Shown here: positions 8,115 through 17,898 of the stretch, piece after piece
Numbering within the stretch: the first letter of the stretch is position 1
Layout of the letters: every line of letters begins with the position of its first letter
NCBI RefSeq assembly: GCF_003752465.1
Contig: NZ_RKHJ01000001.1
Location: forward strand, 2,418,001-2,482,000
DNA length: 64,000 nt
Reading direction: 5' to 3'
Origin: Agrococcus jenensis
Lineage (GTDB): Bacteria; Actinomycetota; Actinomycetes; Actinomycetales; Microbacteriaceae
Made by a program: the position numbers and the translations under genes
The notes under the pieces: generated by a model
What the model saw: the letters and a program-made list of their open reading frames with translations, nothing else
Told to the model about the DNA's origin: nothing
Databases searched by the model: none

Positions 8115-9059
8115 CTAGAAGGGCAGCAGCGGGTCGATGCCGACCGCGAGGAAGATGAGCGTCAGGTACGTGTTCGAGGCGTGGAAGACGCGCATCGCGC
8201 GCACCTCGCGCTCGCCGCGGATCGCGCGGCTGTAGAGCCCGTGCGCCTCGGCGACGAACCAGGCGCCCGCGACCACCGCGATGCCCGAGTAGAGCAGGCC
8301 CATGCCCGCGACCGGGATGAGCAGCAGCGTGCACGCGAGCGACGCCCACGCGTAGAGGATCACCTGGATGCCGACCATCGGCTTGCCGCGCACGACCGCG
8401 AGCATCGGCACGTCGGCCGCCTGGTAGTCGTCGCGGTACTTCATCGACAGCGGCCAGTAGTGCGCGGGCGTCCACAGGAAGACGAGCGTGAAGAGGATCC
8501 ACGCGGGCCAGTCGAGCGAGCCGGTGACGCCGGCCCAGCCGATCACGACCGGGAAGCATCCGGCGATGCCGCCCCAGACGATGTTCTGCTCGGTGCGGCG
8601 CTTCAGCAGCATCGTGTAGACGAGCACGTAGAAGGCGATCGCGGCGACCGACAGCGCTGCGGCGAGCCAGTTGGCGAAGAGGCCGAGCACGAGCGTCGAG
8701 ACGACCGCGAGCGTCCACGCGAACACCCGCGCCTCGGTCACCGACAGCGTGCCGGTGACGAGCGGCCGGCGCTGCGTGCGGTGCATGACGCGGTCGATGT
8801 CGCGGTCGAGGATCATGTTGAACGCGTTGGCGCTGCCGGCGCTCAGGAAGCCGCCCAGGAGCGTCGCGAGCAGCGCGCCGATCGGGGGGACGCCGCCGGC
8901 CGCGAGGAACATCGTCGGCAGCGCGGTGACGAGCAGCAGCTCGATGACCCGCGGCTTCGTCAGGGCGACGTACGCCTCGGCCTTCACCGCGACGCGCGAG
9001 CGCTCCCGCTCCCCCGCGACCTGCGGCCTCTCGACGCCGTGCGAGGTGGCGTTCGACAT
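8115..9059 (-). CDS. ctaB: Protoheme IX farnesyltransferase (heme O synthase)
   Basis: A 314-residue UbiA-family prenyltransferase with about nine membrane helices. The catalytic motif NMILDRDIDRVMHRT in the first aspartate-rich loop binds the farnesyl diphosphate-Mg complex, and the second, DYQAADVPMLAVVRG, is also present. It converts heme B to heme O, the substrate of CtaA. It is divergent from tkt. I chose ATG 9059 (MSNATSHG); an in-frame start upstream would add residues with no family likeness. A TAGGAT -10 element lies about 50 bp before the ATG. The 143 bp between this gene and the convergent Ppx gene show no clear terminator. Confidence 0.95.
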   Translation of the reverse strand: MSNATSHGVERPQVAGERERSRVAVKAEAYVALTKPRVIELLLVTALPTMFLAAGGVPPIGALLATLLGGFLSAGSANAFNMILDRDIDRVMHRTQRRPLVTGTLSVTEARVFAWTLAVVSTLVLGLFANWLAAALSVAAIAFYVLVYTMLLKRRTEQNIVWGGIAGCFPVVIGWAGVTGSLDWPAWILFTLVFLWTPAHYWPLSMKYRDDYQAADVPMLAVVRGKPMVGIQVILYAWASLACTLLLIPVAGMGLLYSGIAVVAGAWFVAEAHGLYSRAIRGEREVRAMRVFHASNTYLTLIFLAVGIDPLLPF

Positions 9060-9108
9060 GCAGCGGTATCCGTTCGACTGAGCGTGTGGGGGGCCCGGAG
9101 GCCCCTCC

Positions 9109-9114
9109 ATCCTA
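9109..9114 (-). promoter_or_regulatory. -10 element of the ctaB promoter
   Basis: TAGGAT reads on the minus strand 50 bp upstream of the ctaB ATG, in the divergent region shared with tkt. A clear -35 was not recognised. Confidence 0.45.
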
Positions 9115-9171
9115 TCGGACGCGCAGCGTCACACTGCGGGATTCGCGCCGGGGCGGGATGCGCTCCCTCAC

Positions 9172-9177
9172 TATGCT
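9172..9177 (+). promoter_or_regulatory. -10 element of the tkt operon promoter
   Basis: TATGCT lies 60 bp upstream of the tkt TTG start in the ctaB-tkt divergent region. The hexamer fits actinobacterial TANNNT. A well-spaced -35 is not obvious. Confidence 0.45.
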
Positions 9178-9226
9178 GGGGGCGTCGCAATCGTCCGCCC
9201 CGCAAGCGGCTCCGTGCCGCCAGATG

Positions 9227-9232
9227 AAGGAG
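9227..9232 (+). promoter_or_regulatory. Ribosome binding site that decides the tkt TTG start
   Basis: AAGGAG is followed by a 5-nt spacer and TTG at 9238-9240. The GTG at 9214 lies in the same frame but upstream of this site and has no such element, so TTG is taken as the start. Confidence 0.75.
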
Positions 9233-9237
9233 CCTCC

Positions 9238-11352
9238 TTGGCATTCGAATGGACCACCACCGACCAGCAGGCCGTCGACACGGCCAGAGTCCTCGCGGCG
9301 GACGCCGTCGAGAAGGTCGGCAACGGACACCCCGGCACGGCGATGAGCCTCGCGCCGGTCGCGCACCTGCTGTTCCAGAAGGTGATGGACCGCGACCCGG
9401 CCGACGACCGCTGGCTGGGCCGCGACCGCTTCATCCTCTCCGTCGGCCACTCCTCGCTGACGCAGTACATCCAGCTCTACCTGACCGGCTCCGGCCTCGA
9501 GAAGGGCGACCTCGAGTCGCTCCGCACCTGGGGCTCGCTCACCCCCGGCCACCCGGAGTACGGCCACACCAAGGGCGTCGAGATCACCACCGGCCCGCTC
9601 GGCCAGGGCCTCGCGTCCGCCGTCGGCTTCGCCTACGCGCAGCGCTTCGAGCGCGAGCTGCTGGACCCCTCGACGCCGGACGGCGAGAGCCCGTTCGACC
9701 ACTACACCTACGTGATCGCCGGCGACGGCGACCTGCAGGAGGGCGTCACGAGCGAGGCGGGCTCCCTCGCGGGCCACCACGAGCTCGGCCGCCTCATCGC
9801 GATCTACGACTCCAACGCCATCTCGATCGAGGACGACGTCAACATCGCCTTCACCGAGGACGTCAAGGGCCGCTACGAGGCCTACGGCTGGCAGGTGCTC
9901 GAGGTGTCGTGGCGCCAGGGTGACGACCCCACCTCCCCCGAGTACGTCGAGGACGTCGAGTCGCTGCACGACGCGATCGCCCAGGCGCAGGCCGAGACCG
10001 CCAAGCCGAGCCTCATCATCCTCAAGACCATCATCGGCTGGCCCGCCCCCAAGAAGCAGGGCACCGGCAAGATCCACGGCTCGAAGCTCGGCGGCGAGGA
10101 GGTCGCGGCGCTCAAGGAGGTGCTCGGCTTCGACCCCGAGCAGTCGTTCCAGGTCGACGACGCCGTGCTCGAGTACACGCGCGGCAACGCCGCCGAGCGC
10201 GCCGCCGCGGCGCGCAGCGCCTGGCAGGAGCGCTTCGACGCGTGGGCCGAGGCCAACGCCGACAAGAAGGCGCTGCTCGACCGCCTGCTCTCGGGCGCGC
10301 TGCCCGAGGGCGTCGAGGACGCGCTCCCGGTCTTCGAGGCCGGCACCGAGGTGTCGACCCGCGCGGCGTCCGGCAAGGTGCTCAACGCGCTCGCCGACGT
10401 CATCCCCGAGCTGTGGGGCGGCTCCGCCGACCTCGCCGAGTCGAACAACACGACGCTCGAGGGCAAGGGCTCCTTCGCGCCCTCGCAGCACGCGACGAAG
10501 GCCTGGCCGAACGCCTCCGCCGCCGGCCGCACGCTGCACTTCGGCATCCGCGAGCACGCGATGGCGTCGATCCTCAACGGCATCGTGCTGCACGGCCCGA
10601 CCCGCCCCTACGGCGGCACGTTCCTCATCTTCAGCGACTACCAGCGCCCCGCGCTGCGCCTCGCCGCGCTGATGGGCGTGCACCCGATCCACGTCTGGAC
10701 GCACGACTCCGTCGCGCTCGGCGAGGACGGGCCCACGCACCAGCCGATCGAGCAGCTCGCGACCCTCCGCGCCATCCCCGGCTTCGAGGTCGTCCGCCCG
10801 TCGGACGCCAACGAGACCGCCTGGGCGTGGAAGACGATCCTCGAGCGCCGCGACCAGCCGGTCGGCATCGCGCTCACGCGCCAGAACCTGCCGGTGCTCG
10901 AGCGCGGCGACGGTGCGGCCGAGGGCGACACGCTCGCGCACGCGTCGAACGTCGCCAAGGGCGCGTATGTGCTAGCCGAGGCGACCGGAGGCACCCCCGA
11001 GGTGCTGCTCATCGCGACCGGCTCCGAGGTGCAGCTCGCCCTCGCCGCCCGCGAGCAGCTGCAGGCGGACGGCGTCGCCGCCCGCGTCGTCGCGGCGCCC
11101 TCGCTCGAGTGGTTCGCCGAGCAGCCGGCCGAGTACCGCGAGTCGGTGCTGCCCGCGGCCGTGCGCGCTCGCGTCTCGGTCGAGGCGGGCTCCGCGCTCA
11201 CCTGGCACGGCATCGTCGGCGACGCCGGCCGCACCATCGGCATCGACCACTTCGGCGCGAGCGCCGACTGGCAGACGCTCTTCCGCGAGTTCGGCTTCAC
11301 GGTGGAGGCCGTGGTCGAGGCTGCTCGCGCATCTATCGAGGCTGCCCGCTGA
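9238..11352 (+). CDS. tkt: Transketolase
   Basis: A 704-residue thiamine-diphosphate enzyme. The N-terminal domain holds [15 protein letters not shown] and the TPP-binding [13 protein letters not shown] motif near residue 160; the pyrimidine domain holds the catalytic FGIREHAM region and [17 protein letters not shown]. It moves two-carbon units between sugar phosphates in the non-oxidative pentose phosphate pathway. It heads the tkt-tal-pgi-zwf-opcA-pgl operon, with tal 17 bp downstream. The start is TTG at 9238 with an AAGGAG site, giving [20 protein letters not shown], the usual actinobacterial N-terminus. Confidence 0.97.
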   Translation: MAFEWTTTDQQAVDTARVLAADAVEKVGNGHPGTAMSLAPVAHLLFQKVMDRDPADDRWLGRDRFILSVGHSSLTQYIQLYLTGSGLEKGDLESLRTWGSLTPGHPEYGHTKGVEITTGPLGQGLASAVGFAYAQRFERELLDPSTPDGESPFDHYTYVIAGDGDLQEGVTSEAGSLAGHHELGRLIAIYDSNAISIEDDVNIAFTEDVKGRYEAYGWQVLEVSWRQGDDPTSPEYVEDVESLHDAIAQAQAETAKPSLIILKTIIGWPAPKKQGTGKIHGSKLGGEEVAALKEVLGFDPEQSFQVDDAVLEYTRGNAAERAAAARSAWQERFDAWAEANADKKALLDRLLSGALPEGVEDALPVFEAGTEVSTRAASGKVLNALADVIPELWGGSADLAESNNTTLEGKGSFAPSQHATKAWPNASAAGRTLHFGIREHAMASILNGIVLHGPTRPYGGTFLIFSDYQRPALRLAALMGVHPIHVWTHDSVALGEDGPTHQPIEQLATLRAIPGFEVVRPSDANETAWAWKTILERRDQPVGIALTRQNLPVLERGDGAAEGDTLAHASNVAKGAYVLAEATGGTPEVLLIATGSEVQLALAAREQLQADGVAARVVAAPSLEWFAEQPAEYRESVLPAAVRARVSVEAGSALTWHGIVGDAGRTIGIDHFGASADWQTLFREFGFTVEAVVEAARASIEAAR

Positions 11353-11369
11353 GCGGGCGAGGAGGCACC

Positions 11370-12485
11370 ATGAACGAGAACACCAAGGCACTCAGCGACG
11401 CCGGCGTCAGCATCTGGCTCGACGACCTCTCGAGCGAGCGGCTCACGAGCGGCTCGCTCGCCGCCCTCATCGAGGAGCGCAACGTCGTCGGCGTCACGAC
11501 GAACCCGACGATCTTCGCGAACGCGATCGCCGCCGGCGACTCGTACGAGGCGGCGGTCGTCGAGCTCGCGGGCGAGGGCGCGACCGTCGACCAGGTCATC
11601 ACCGCGCTCACGACGAAGGACGTCGCCGACGCGTGCGACCTCTTCGAGCCCGTCTACCGCGCGACGAACGGCCGCGACGGCCGCGTCTCGATCGAGGTCG
11701 AGCCCGGCCTCGCGCGCGACACCGAGGGCACGATCGCGCAGGCCGCGATGCTCCACGAGCGGGTCGGGCGCGAGAACGTGCTCATCAAGATCCCCGCGAC
11801 GCAGCAGGGCCTCGAGGCGATCGCGGCGACGATCGGCGCTGGCATCAGCGTCAACGTCACGCTGATCTTCTCGCTCGACCGCTACCGCGACGTGATGAAC
11901 GCCTACCTCACGGGTCTCGAGCGCGCGCAGCAGGCAGGCATCGACCTGTCGAAGATCCACTCCGTCGCCTCGTTCTTCGTGTCGCGCCTCGACGCCGAGA
12001 TCGACAAGCGGCTCGACGCGATCGGCACCGACGAGGCGTCCGCGCTCAAGGGCAAGGCGGGGCTCGCGAACGCCCGCCTCGCGTACCGCGCGTGGCAGGA
12101 GACCTTCGCGACCGAGCGCGCGCTGACGCTGCTCGAGGCCGGCGCCAACACGCAGCGGCCGCTCTGGGCGTCGACCGGCGTCAAGGACCCGTCGCTGCCC
12201 GACACGCTGTACGTCACCGAGCTCGTCGCCCCGCAGACGGTCAACACGATGCCCGAGAAGACGCTCGAGGCGCTCGCCGACCACGGCCGCGTCACGGGCG
12301 ACACCGTCACCGGCACCGCCGACGAGTCGAACGCGGTGCTCGACGCGCTCGACGCGCTCGGCGTCTCGTACGTCGAGGTCGTCGAGCTGCTCGAGACCGA
12401 GGGGCTCGACAAGTTCGACGCCTCGTGGGCCGAGCTCGTCGAGACCGTGCAGGGCCACCTGGACCAGGCGGGAGCGGAGCGATGA
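11370..12485 (+). CDS. tal: Transaldolase
   Basis: A 371-residue transaldolase of the long actinobacterial type. The Schiff-base lysine is in [12 protein letters not shown] near residue 137, and the family signature [10 protein letters not shown] is near residues 44-53. It transfers dihydroxyacetone units from sedoheptulose 7-phosphate to glyceraldehyde 3-phosphate. The ATG is preceded by GGAGG with a short spacer. The stop overlaps the pgi start by four bases (ATGA), so downstream translation is coupled. Confidence 0.96.
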   Translation: MNENTKALSDAGVSIWLDDLSSERLTSGSLAALIEERNVVGVTTNPTIFANAIAAGDSYEAAVVELAGEGATVDQVITALTTKDVADACDLFEPVYRATNGRDGRVSIEVEPGLARDTEGTIAQAAMLHERVGRENVLIKIPATQQGLEAIAATIGAGISVNVTLIFSLDRYRDVMNAYLTGLERAQQAGIDLSKIHSVASFFVSRLDAEIDKRLDAIGTDEASALKGKAGLANARLAYRAWQETFATERALTLLEAGANTQRPLWASTGVKDPSLPDTLYVTELVAPQTVNTMPEKTLEALADHGRVTGDTVTGTADESNAVLDALDALGVSYVEVVELLETEGLDKFDASWAELVETVQGHLDQAGAER

Positions 12486-14077
12486 CCTTCACGATCACGG
12501 CGTCCGGCGCCGCTCACGAGGCGATCGAGCGGCTCGTGCCGCAGCTCGTCGCCGACGGCGTCGCCGGCCGCCTGGTCGCGGGCGACGCCACGCTCTGGGG
12601 CGAGGCCGCGGAGGCCGAGGCGTCGATCCGGCTCGGCTGGGTCGAGGCCGCCAGCGAGACCCGCGGGCTCGTCGACGAGATCGAGGCGCTGCGCAAGCAG
12701 CTGCGCCTCCGCGGCGTCGACCGCATCGCGCTCGCCGGCATGGGCGGATCGTCGCTCGCGCCGGAGGTCATCACCCGCACCGAGGGCGTGAACCTCACCG
12801 TGCTCGACTCGACCGAACCCGGGCAGGTGCGCCGCGCCCTGCGCGACGGCCTGCAGCGGACGGCGCTCGTCGTCTCGTCGAAGTCGGGCTCGACGCTCGA
12901 GACCGACAGCCAGCGCCGCGCGTTCGAGGCCGCCTACCGCGAGGCGGGCATCGACCCCGTCGAGCGCATCATCGTCGTCACCGACCCGGGCTCGCCGCTC
13001 GACGGCGACGCGCGGGCCGCCGGCTACCGGGTCTTCAACGCCGACCCCAACGTGGGCGGGCGCTACTCCGCGCTCACCGCCTTCGGCATCGTGCCCTCCG
13101 GGCTCGCGGGCGTCGACGTGCGCGAGCTGCTCGACGAGGCGATCGCCGCCCTGCCCGAGATCAGCGAGGACGCCGACGACAACCCGGGGCTCATGCTGGC
13201 CGCCGCGATCGCCGGCACCCGGCCGCTGCGCGACAAGCTCGGCATCGTCACCGACGGCACGCACATCGTCGGCCTCGGCGAGTGGGCCGAGCAGCTCATC
13301 GCCGAGTCCACCGGCAAGGACGGCGTCGGTGTGCTGCCGGTCGTGCTCGAGCGGGATGCCCCGGAGCTCGCGGCGGACGTCGCCGACCTCCAGGTCGTGC
13401 GGCTCGTCGGCTCCGCCCGCGAGGCCCGCGAGGTCGCGCACGGCGAGGTGGAGGTCGCCGGCACGCTCGGCGCGCAGCTGCTCGTCTGGGAGTTCGCGAC
13501 CGCGGTGGCGGGCCGACTGCTCGGCATCAACCCGTTCGACCAGCCCGACGTCGAGTCCGCGAAGATCGCGGCACGCGGCCTGCTCGACGACCTCGCCCCC
13601 GCCGCGGAGCCCGTGGCCGTCGACGCGTGCATCGAGATCCGCGGCACGCAGGACGTCGCGCTCGACTCGCTCGAGGCATCCGTCGACGCGCTGCTCGCGC
13701 AGCTCGGCGACGGCGGGTACCTCGCGGTGCACGCCTACCTCGACCGCATCGGCCAGCCCCGCTTCGAGCGGCTGCGCGCGGCCTTCGCCGCCCGCACCGG
13801 TCGCCCGGTGACGTTCGGCTGGGGCCCGCGCTTCCTGCACTCGACCGGGCAGTACCACAAGGGCGGCACGCCGAACGGCGTCTTCCTGCAGCTGCTCGGT
13901 CAGCCGCACGAGGACCTCGAGATCCCCGGCCGGCCGTTCACCTTCGGGCAGCTCATCCAGGCGCAGGCCTCCGGCGACGCGAGCGTGCTCGCCGAGCACG
14001 GACGCCCCGTGCTGACGCTGACGCTCGACGAGCTCGACGAGGGCCTGGACCGGCTCCTCGCCCTCACCGGACGATGA
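12482..14077 (+). CDS. pgi: Glucose-6-phosphate isomerase
   Basis: A 531-residue two-SIS-domain isomerase. Visible are [11 protein letters not shown] in the first sugar-binding domain, [11 protein letters not shown] (phosphate-binding loop), and [14 protein letters not shown]. It interconverts glucose 6-phosphate and fructose 6-phosphate and so links glycolysis with the pentose phosphate genes around it. The protein is of the divergent actinobacterial type found between tal and zwf, not the longer E. coli-like Pgi. The start overlaps tal and the stop overlaps zwf, both by ATGA. Confidence 0.92.
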   Translation: MTFTITASGAAHEAIERLVPQLVADGVAGRLVAGDATLWGEAAEAEASIRLGWVEAASETRGLVDEIEALRKQLRLRGVDRIALAGMGGSSLAPEVITRTEGVNLTVLDSTEPGQVRRALRDGLQRTALVVSSKSGSTLETDSQRRAFEAAYREAGIDPVERIIVVTDPGSPLDGDARAAGYRVFNADPNVGGRYSALTAFGIVPSGLAGVDVRELLDEAIAALPEISEDADDNPGLMLAAAIAGTRPLRDKLGIVTDGTHIVGLGEWAEQLIAESTGKDGVGVLPVVLERDAPELAADVADLQVVRLVGSAREAREVAHGEVEVAGTLGAQLLVWEFATAVAGRLLGINPFDQPDVESAKIAARGLLDDLAPAAEPVAVDACIEIRGTQDVALDSLEASVDALLAQLGDGGYLAVHAYLDRIGQPRFERLRAAFAARTGRPVTFGWGPRFLHSTGQYHKGGTPNGVFLQLLGQPHEDLEIPGRPFTFGQLIQAQASGDASVLAEHGRPVLTLTLDELDEGLDRLLALTGR

Positions 14078-15660
14078 CCGACGTGACGACCGGGGCCGCC
14101 GTGGCGGCCCCGGTCGCTCCCGGCGCGAGCATCGCCGCGGGGCGCAACCCGCTGCGCGACGCCTCCGACCACCGCCTCACGCGCATCCCCGGGCCGAACG
14201 CCATGACGTTCTTCGGCGTCACCGGCGACCTGGCGCGGAAGAAGCTGCTGCCGGCCGTCTACGACCTGTCGAACCGCGGCCTCCTGCCGCCCGGCTTCGG
14301 GCTCGTCGGCTTCGGCCGCCGCGACTGGACGCACGAGCAGTTCGCCGAGGTCGTGCGCGAGGCCGTGCAGCAGCACGCCCGCACGCCCTTCCGCGAGGCC
14401 GCCTGGCGGCAGCTCGCCGAGGGCATCCGCTTCGTCGAGGGCGACTTCGACGACGACGACGCCTTCGACCGGCTGGCCGACGTGCTCGCCGAGCTCGACG
14501 AGACGCGCGGCACGATGGGCAACCACGCCTTCTACCTCTCGATCCCGCCGAACGCCTTCCCGCTCGTCACCCAGCAGCTGAAGCGCTCGGGGCTCGCCGA
14601 GTCCGAGGACGGCCGCTGGCGCCGCGTCGTGATCGAGAAGCCCTTCGGCCACGACCTCGCCTCCGCGCGCGAGCTCAACGCGGTCGTCGAGTCGGTGTTC
14701 CCCGCCGACAGCGTCTTCCGCATCGACCACTACCTCGGCAAGGAGACGGTCCAGAACATCCTCGCGCTGCGGTTCGCCAACGCGCTGTGGGAGCCGATCT
14801 GGAACGCCAACCACATCGACCACGTGCAGATCACGATGGCCGAGGACATCGGCGTCGGCGGCCGTGCCGGGTACTACGACGGCATCGGCGCCGCGCGCGA
14901 CGTCATCCAGAACCACCTGCTGCAGCTCTTCGCGCTCACCGCGATGGAGGAGCCGGTCTCGTTCGACGCGCGCGACCTGCGCGTCGAGAAGGAGAAGGTG
15001 CTGCGCGCCGCGCGCGTGCCCCTCCCCCTCGGGTCGTCGACGGCCCGCGGGCAGTACGACGCCGGCTGGCACGGCGGCGCGCACGTCAAGGGCTTCCTCC
15101 AGGAGGAGGGCATGCGCCCCGACTCCGCGACCGAGACGTACGCGGCGATCAAGCTCGAGGTCGACACCCGCCGCTGGGCGGGGGTGCCCTTCTACCTGCG
15201 CGCCGGCAAGCGGCTCGGCCGCAGGGTGACGGAGATCGCGATCGTGTTCAAGCGCGCCTCGCAGTACCTCTTCGACGCCTCCGACATGCGCACGATGGGC
15301 GAGAACGCGCTCGTCATCCGCGTACAGCCCGACGAGGGCGTGTCGATGCGCTTCGGCTCGAAGGTGCCGGGCCCGGGGATGCACGTGCGCGACGTGACGA
15401 TGGACTTCGGCTATGGCCACGCCTTCACCGAGGAGAGCCCGGAGGCCTACGAGCGCCTCATCCTCGACGTGCTGCTCGGCGACCCGCCGCTCTTCCCGCG
15501 CCACGAGGAGGTCGAGCTCTCCTGGAAGATCCTCGACCCGATCGAGGAGCACTGGGAGGCGGAGGGCGGCCCGATCGAGCAGTACCAGCCCGGCTCGTGG
15601 GGGCCGCAGAGCGCGAACGCGCTGCTCGGGCACGACGGCAGGCACTGGAGGCGACCGTGA
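14074..15660 (+). CDS. zwf: Glucose-6-phosphate 1-dehydrogenase
   Basis: A 528-residue enzyme. The dinucleotide-binding motif GVTGDLARKKLLPAVY lies near residue 49 and the active-site motif RIDHYLGKE near residue 215, including the catalytic histidine region and substrate lysine. It oxidises glucose 6-phosphate to 6-phosphogluconolactone, making NADPH. The N-terminal 40 residues are an Ala/Pro/Val-rich extension seen in several actinobacteria. ATG overlaps the pgi stop; the stop overlaps opcA (GTGA). The next two genes supply its partner OpcA and the following lactonase. Confidence 0.97.
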   Translation: MTDVTTGAAVAAPVAPGASIAAGRNPLRDASDHRLTRIPGPNAMTFFGVTGDLARKKLLPAVYDLSNRGLLPPGFGLVGFGRRDWTHEQFAEVVREAVQQHARTPFREAAWRQLAEGIRFVEGDFDDDDAFDRLADVLAELDETRGTMGNHAFYLSIPPNAFPLVTQQLKRSGLAESEDGRWRRVVIEKPFGHDLASARELNAVVESVFPADSVFRIDHYLGKETVQNILALRFANALWEPIWNANHIDHVQITMAEDIGVGGRAGYYDGIGAARDVIQNHLLQLFALTAMEEPVSFDARDLRVEKEKVLRAARVPLPLGSSTARGQYDAGWHGGAHVKGFLQEEGMRPDSATETYAAIKLEVDTRRWAGVPFYLRAGKRLGRRVTEIAIVFKRASQYLFDASDMRTMGENALVIRVQPDEGVSMRFGSKVPGPGMHVRDVTMDFGYGHAFTEESPEAYERLILDVLLGDPPLFPRHEEVELSWKILDPIEEHWEAEGGPIEQYQPGSWGPQSANALLGHDGRHWRRP

Positions 15661-16592
15661 TCATCCGACTCTCCCGCACCACCACCGCAGAGGTGCAGCG
15701 GCGCATGCTCGAGATCCGCGACGAGGGCGGCGTCGTCGCCCTCGGCCGCGTGCTCACGCTCGTCGTGCACACGCAGATCGGCGCCGAGGAGGAGGCGATC
15801 CGCGCCGCGAACGCCGCCTCCCGCGAGCACCCGATGCGCGTCATCGTGGTCTCGCGCAACCCCGACCGGGTGAGCGCCAAGGAGGAGCCGCGCCTCGACG
15901 CGGAGCTGCGGGTCGGTGCCGACGCGGGTGCGAGCGAGGTCGTGCTGCTGCAGTGCTACGGCGAGCTCGGCTCGCACCTGCTCGGCATCGTGCAGGGCCT
16001 GCTGCTGCCGGATGCGCCGGTCGTCGCCTGGTGGCCGTCGTTCATGCCCGACCGCCCCTCGGGCGCGCAGCTGGGCCAGATCGCCCAGCGGCGCATCACC
16101 GACTCCGGCAAGCAGAAGGATCCGCGCGGCGCGATCCTCTCGCTCGCCGCCTGCTACGCGCCCGGCGACACCGACCTCGCGTGGACGCGGCTGACGAACT
16201 GGCGCGGCCACCTGGCCGCCCTGCTCGACCAGCCGCCGTACGAGGCGGTGCGCTCCGGGCTCGTCTCGGGCGACCTCTCGAACCCGAGCGTGCACCTCAT
16301 GGCCGCGTGGCTCGAGCTGCGGCTCGGCATCGAGGTCGAGAAGGTCGAGGCGGGCGACACCCCGGTGGGCTCGAGCGGCCTGCACGCCGTCGAGCTGCAC
16401 CGCGAGACCGGCGACTCCTCGCTCACGCGCGTGCGCGACTCCGTCGGCGTGCTCGAGCAGCCGGGGCAGCCGTCGCACCACGTCGCGCTCTCGACCCGGG
16501 GGCTCGAGGATCAGCTCGCGGAGGAGCTCCGCAAGCTCGACGCCGACGACATGTACCGCCAGGTGCTCGTCTCGACCCTCGAGGGCCGCTGA
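15657..16592 (+). CDS. opcA: Glucose-6-phosphate dehydrogenase assembly protein OpcA
   Basis: A 311-residue OpcA-family protein with a GTG start overlapping the zwf stop. Family features include the N-terminal LSRTTTAEVQRRM segment and the central VVAWWPSFMPDRPSGAQLG stretch. OpcA is needed for full activity or oligomerisation of glucose-6-phosphate dehydrogenase in cyanobacteria and actinobacteria; in cyanobacteria it relays redox control. Two cysteines are visible (LLQCYGE and LAACYAP), but whether they act as a redox switch here is unknown. The tight zwf overlap supports equimolar production. Confidence 0.94.
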   Translation: MIIRLSRTTTAEVQRRMLEIRDEGGVVALGRVLTLVVHTQIGAEEEAIRAANAASREHPMRVIVVSRNPDRVSAKEEPRLDAELRVGADAGASEVVLLQCYGELGSHLLGIVQGLLLPDAPVVAWWPSFMPDRPSGAQLGQIAQRRITDSGKQKDPRGAILSLAACYAPGDTDLAWTRLTNWRGHLAALLDQPPYEAVRSGLVSGDLSNPSVHLMAAWLELRLGIEVEKVEAGDTPVGSSGLHAVELHRETGDSSLTRVRDSVGVLEQPGQPSHHVALSTRGLEDQLAEELRKLDADDMYRQVLVSTLEGR

Positions 16593-17287
16593 TGCGCGCC
16601 ATCGTCGAGGGCGACCGCGTCGCGCTCGTCGCCGCGACGGCCGAGCGCCTGACGTCGCTGATCGCCGAGCTGATCGCGGAGCGCGGCGGCGCGGTCATCG
16701 CGCTCACCGGCGGCAGCGTCGGCATCGAGCTGCTGAGCGCGCTCGCCGACCGCGACATCGACTGGGAGCACGTCGTCGTCACCTGGAGCGACGAGCGCTT
16801 CGTCGAGGCGGACTCGTCGGACCGCAACGCGCGCCAGGCGCGGGAGGCGCTGCTCGACCGGGTGCCGATCCCCGCGGGCAGCGTGCTCGAGCTGCCGGCT
16901 GCCGACGGAGCGTCGCTCGACGCGGCGGCCGCGGCGGCCACCGAGCTGCTGGCCGGCGTGGGCGTCATCGACCTCACGCTCCTCGGCATGGGGCCCGACG
17001 CGCACGTCGCCTCGCTCTTCCCCGGCCTGCCGGGCGTGCGCGACACCGGCAGCCGGGTGATCGCCGTGCGGGACTCGCCCAAGCCGCCGCCGGAGCGGCT
17101 CAGCTTCACGCTCGAGGCGATCAACGCCTCCGACCGGGTCTGGCTCATCGTCGCCGGTGCCGACAAGGCGGACGCCGTCGCGCTCGCCGCGAGCGGCGCG
17201 AGCGCCGACGAGGCGCCGGCCGGCGCGGTGCACGGCCGGCTCGAGACGCTCATGCTGCTCGACGAGGACGCGGCCGCCCGCCTGTAG
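16592..17287 (+). CDS. pgl: 6-phosphogluconolactonase
   Basis: A 231-residue DevB/Pgl-type lactonase. Visible are ALTGGSVGIELL near the N-terminus, VVVTWSDERFV, and DLTLLGMGPDAHVASLFPG, the family motif that contains the catalytic histidine. It hydrolyses 6-phosphogluconolactone formed by Zwf. The ATG overlaps the opcA stop by one base, and this is the last gene of the operon. Gene gnd, for the next step, is not in the operon. No classical terminator follows; the first 20-bp repeat array begins 23 bp after the stop. Confidence 0.95.
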   Translation: MRAIVEGDRVALVAATAERLTSLIAELIAERGGAVIALTGGSVGIELLSALADRDIDWEHVVVTWSDERFVEADSSDRNARQAREALLDRVPIPAGSVLELPAADGASLDAAAAAATELLAGVGVIDLTLLGMGPDAHVASLFPGLPGVRDTGSRVIAVRDSPKPPPERLSFTLEAINASDRVWLIVAGADKADAVALAASGASADEAPAGAVHGRLETLMLLDEDAAARL

Positions 17288-17310
17288 CGGCGCTGCCCGC
17301 TCCCTGCTGG

Positions 17311-17490
17311 TGAGTGGTCACTCCCGCCCGTGAGTGGTCACTCCCGCGGGTGACTGGTCACCCCCGCAGGTGAGTGGTCACTGCGGCACGTGAGTGGTCA
17401 CTCCCGCGGGTGACTGGTCACTGCGGCACGTGAGTGGTCACTCCCGCACGTGAGTGGGCACGCCTGCAGCTGAGTGGCCACTCCGTACGT
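17311..17490 (+). repeat. Tandem array A1: nine units of a 20-bp repeat
   Basis: Nine head-to-tail units of exactly 20 bp, with no spacers. A typical unit is TGAGTGGTCACTCCCGCGGG. The first half holds an imperfect dyad GAGTG-GT-CACTC; the last three or four bases vary most. The last two units are the most diverged. The array starts 23 bp after pgl. The same unit occurs inverted in array A2 and again in arrays B1 and B2 near 54-55 kb. Confidence 0.95.
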
Positions 17491-17613
17491 CAGTCGCGTA
17501 CCCGAGCAGGAACGGGTCCGCAGGATCCCGTGACGCACCCCCTTCCGCACCTGCTGCTGAGTTCCCGTATACGCGACGCACGCGCAGCATCCAAGGCCGG
17601 CGGCAACGCTGGT
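17491..17613. other. Spacer between facing arrays A1 and A2
   Basis: About 120 bp of non-repeat sequence between two inverted arrays. No ribosome binding site with an ORF, no tRNA and no strong hairpin is seen. Open frames cross it only because the flanking repeats lack stop codons. The matching position at the second site holds a DUF559 gene. Confidence 0.6.
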
Positions 17614-17620
17614 GGCCGCT

Positions 17621-17820
17621 CACGCGCGGGACTGACCGCTCACGCGCGGGGTCGACCGCTCACACGCGGGATCGACCACTCACACGCGGGATCGACCACT
17701 CACACGCGGGATCGACCACTCACACGCGGGATCGACCACTCACACGTGGGATCGACCGCTCACGCGCGGGGTCGACCGCTCACGCGCGGGGCTGATCGCT
17801 CACACGCGGGGCTGACCGCT
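17621..17820 (-). repeat. Tandem array A2: ten units of the 20-bp repeat, inverted
   Basis: Ten units of exactly 20 bp. On the minus strand they read close to TGAGTGGTCGATCCCGCGTG, the same family as A1. Four consecutive units (17661-17740) are identical, indicating recent local duplication. The array ends just before the rbpA terminator hairpin. A partial eleventh unit (GGCCGCT) precedes it at 17614-17620. Confidence 0.95.
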
Positions 17821-17843
17821 CGCCTGCGCCGTGTGCGCGCGAA

Positions 17844-17885
17844 CGACGAAGCGGCCGCCCTCGCGAGAGGGCGGCCGCTTCGTCG
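17844..17885 (-). terminator. Terminator of the gap-pgk-tpiA-secG-rbpA unit
   Basis: Perfect 19-bp stem (arms 17844-17862 and 17867-17885) with a GCGA tetraloop, 14 bp after the rbpA stop. It is the strongest hairpin in the region. It may also act on the opposite strand. Confidence 0.85.
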
Positions 17886-17898
17886 CTGAGGTCGTGGG

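Noticed and set aside
17311-17820. CRISPR array
   Set aside because: The units are contiguous 20-bp tandem repeats with no unique spacers, and no cas genes are in the window.
17434-17889. Open frames of up to about 150 codons through arrays A1/A2, encoding repeats such as HARGRPLTRG
   Set aside because: The 20-bp unit has no stop codon in these frames and shifts frame every unit, giving a 60-bp (20-residue) pseudo-repeat. There is no ribosome binding site, and units are conserved as DNA rather than as protein.
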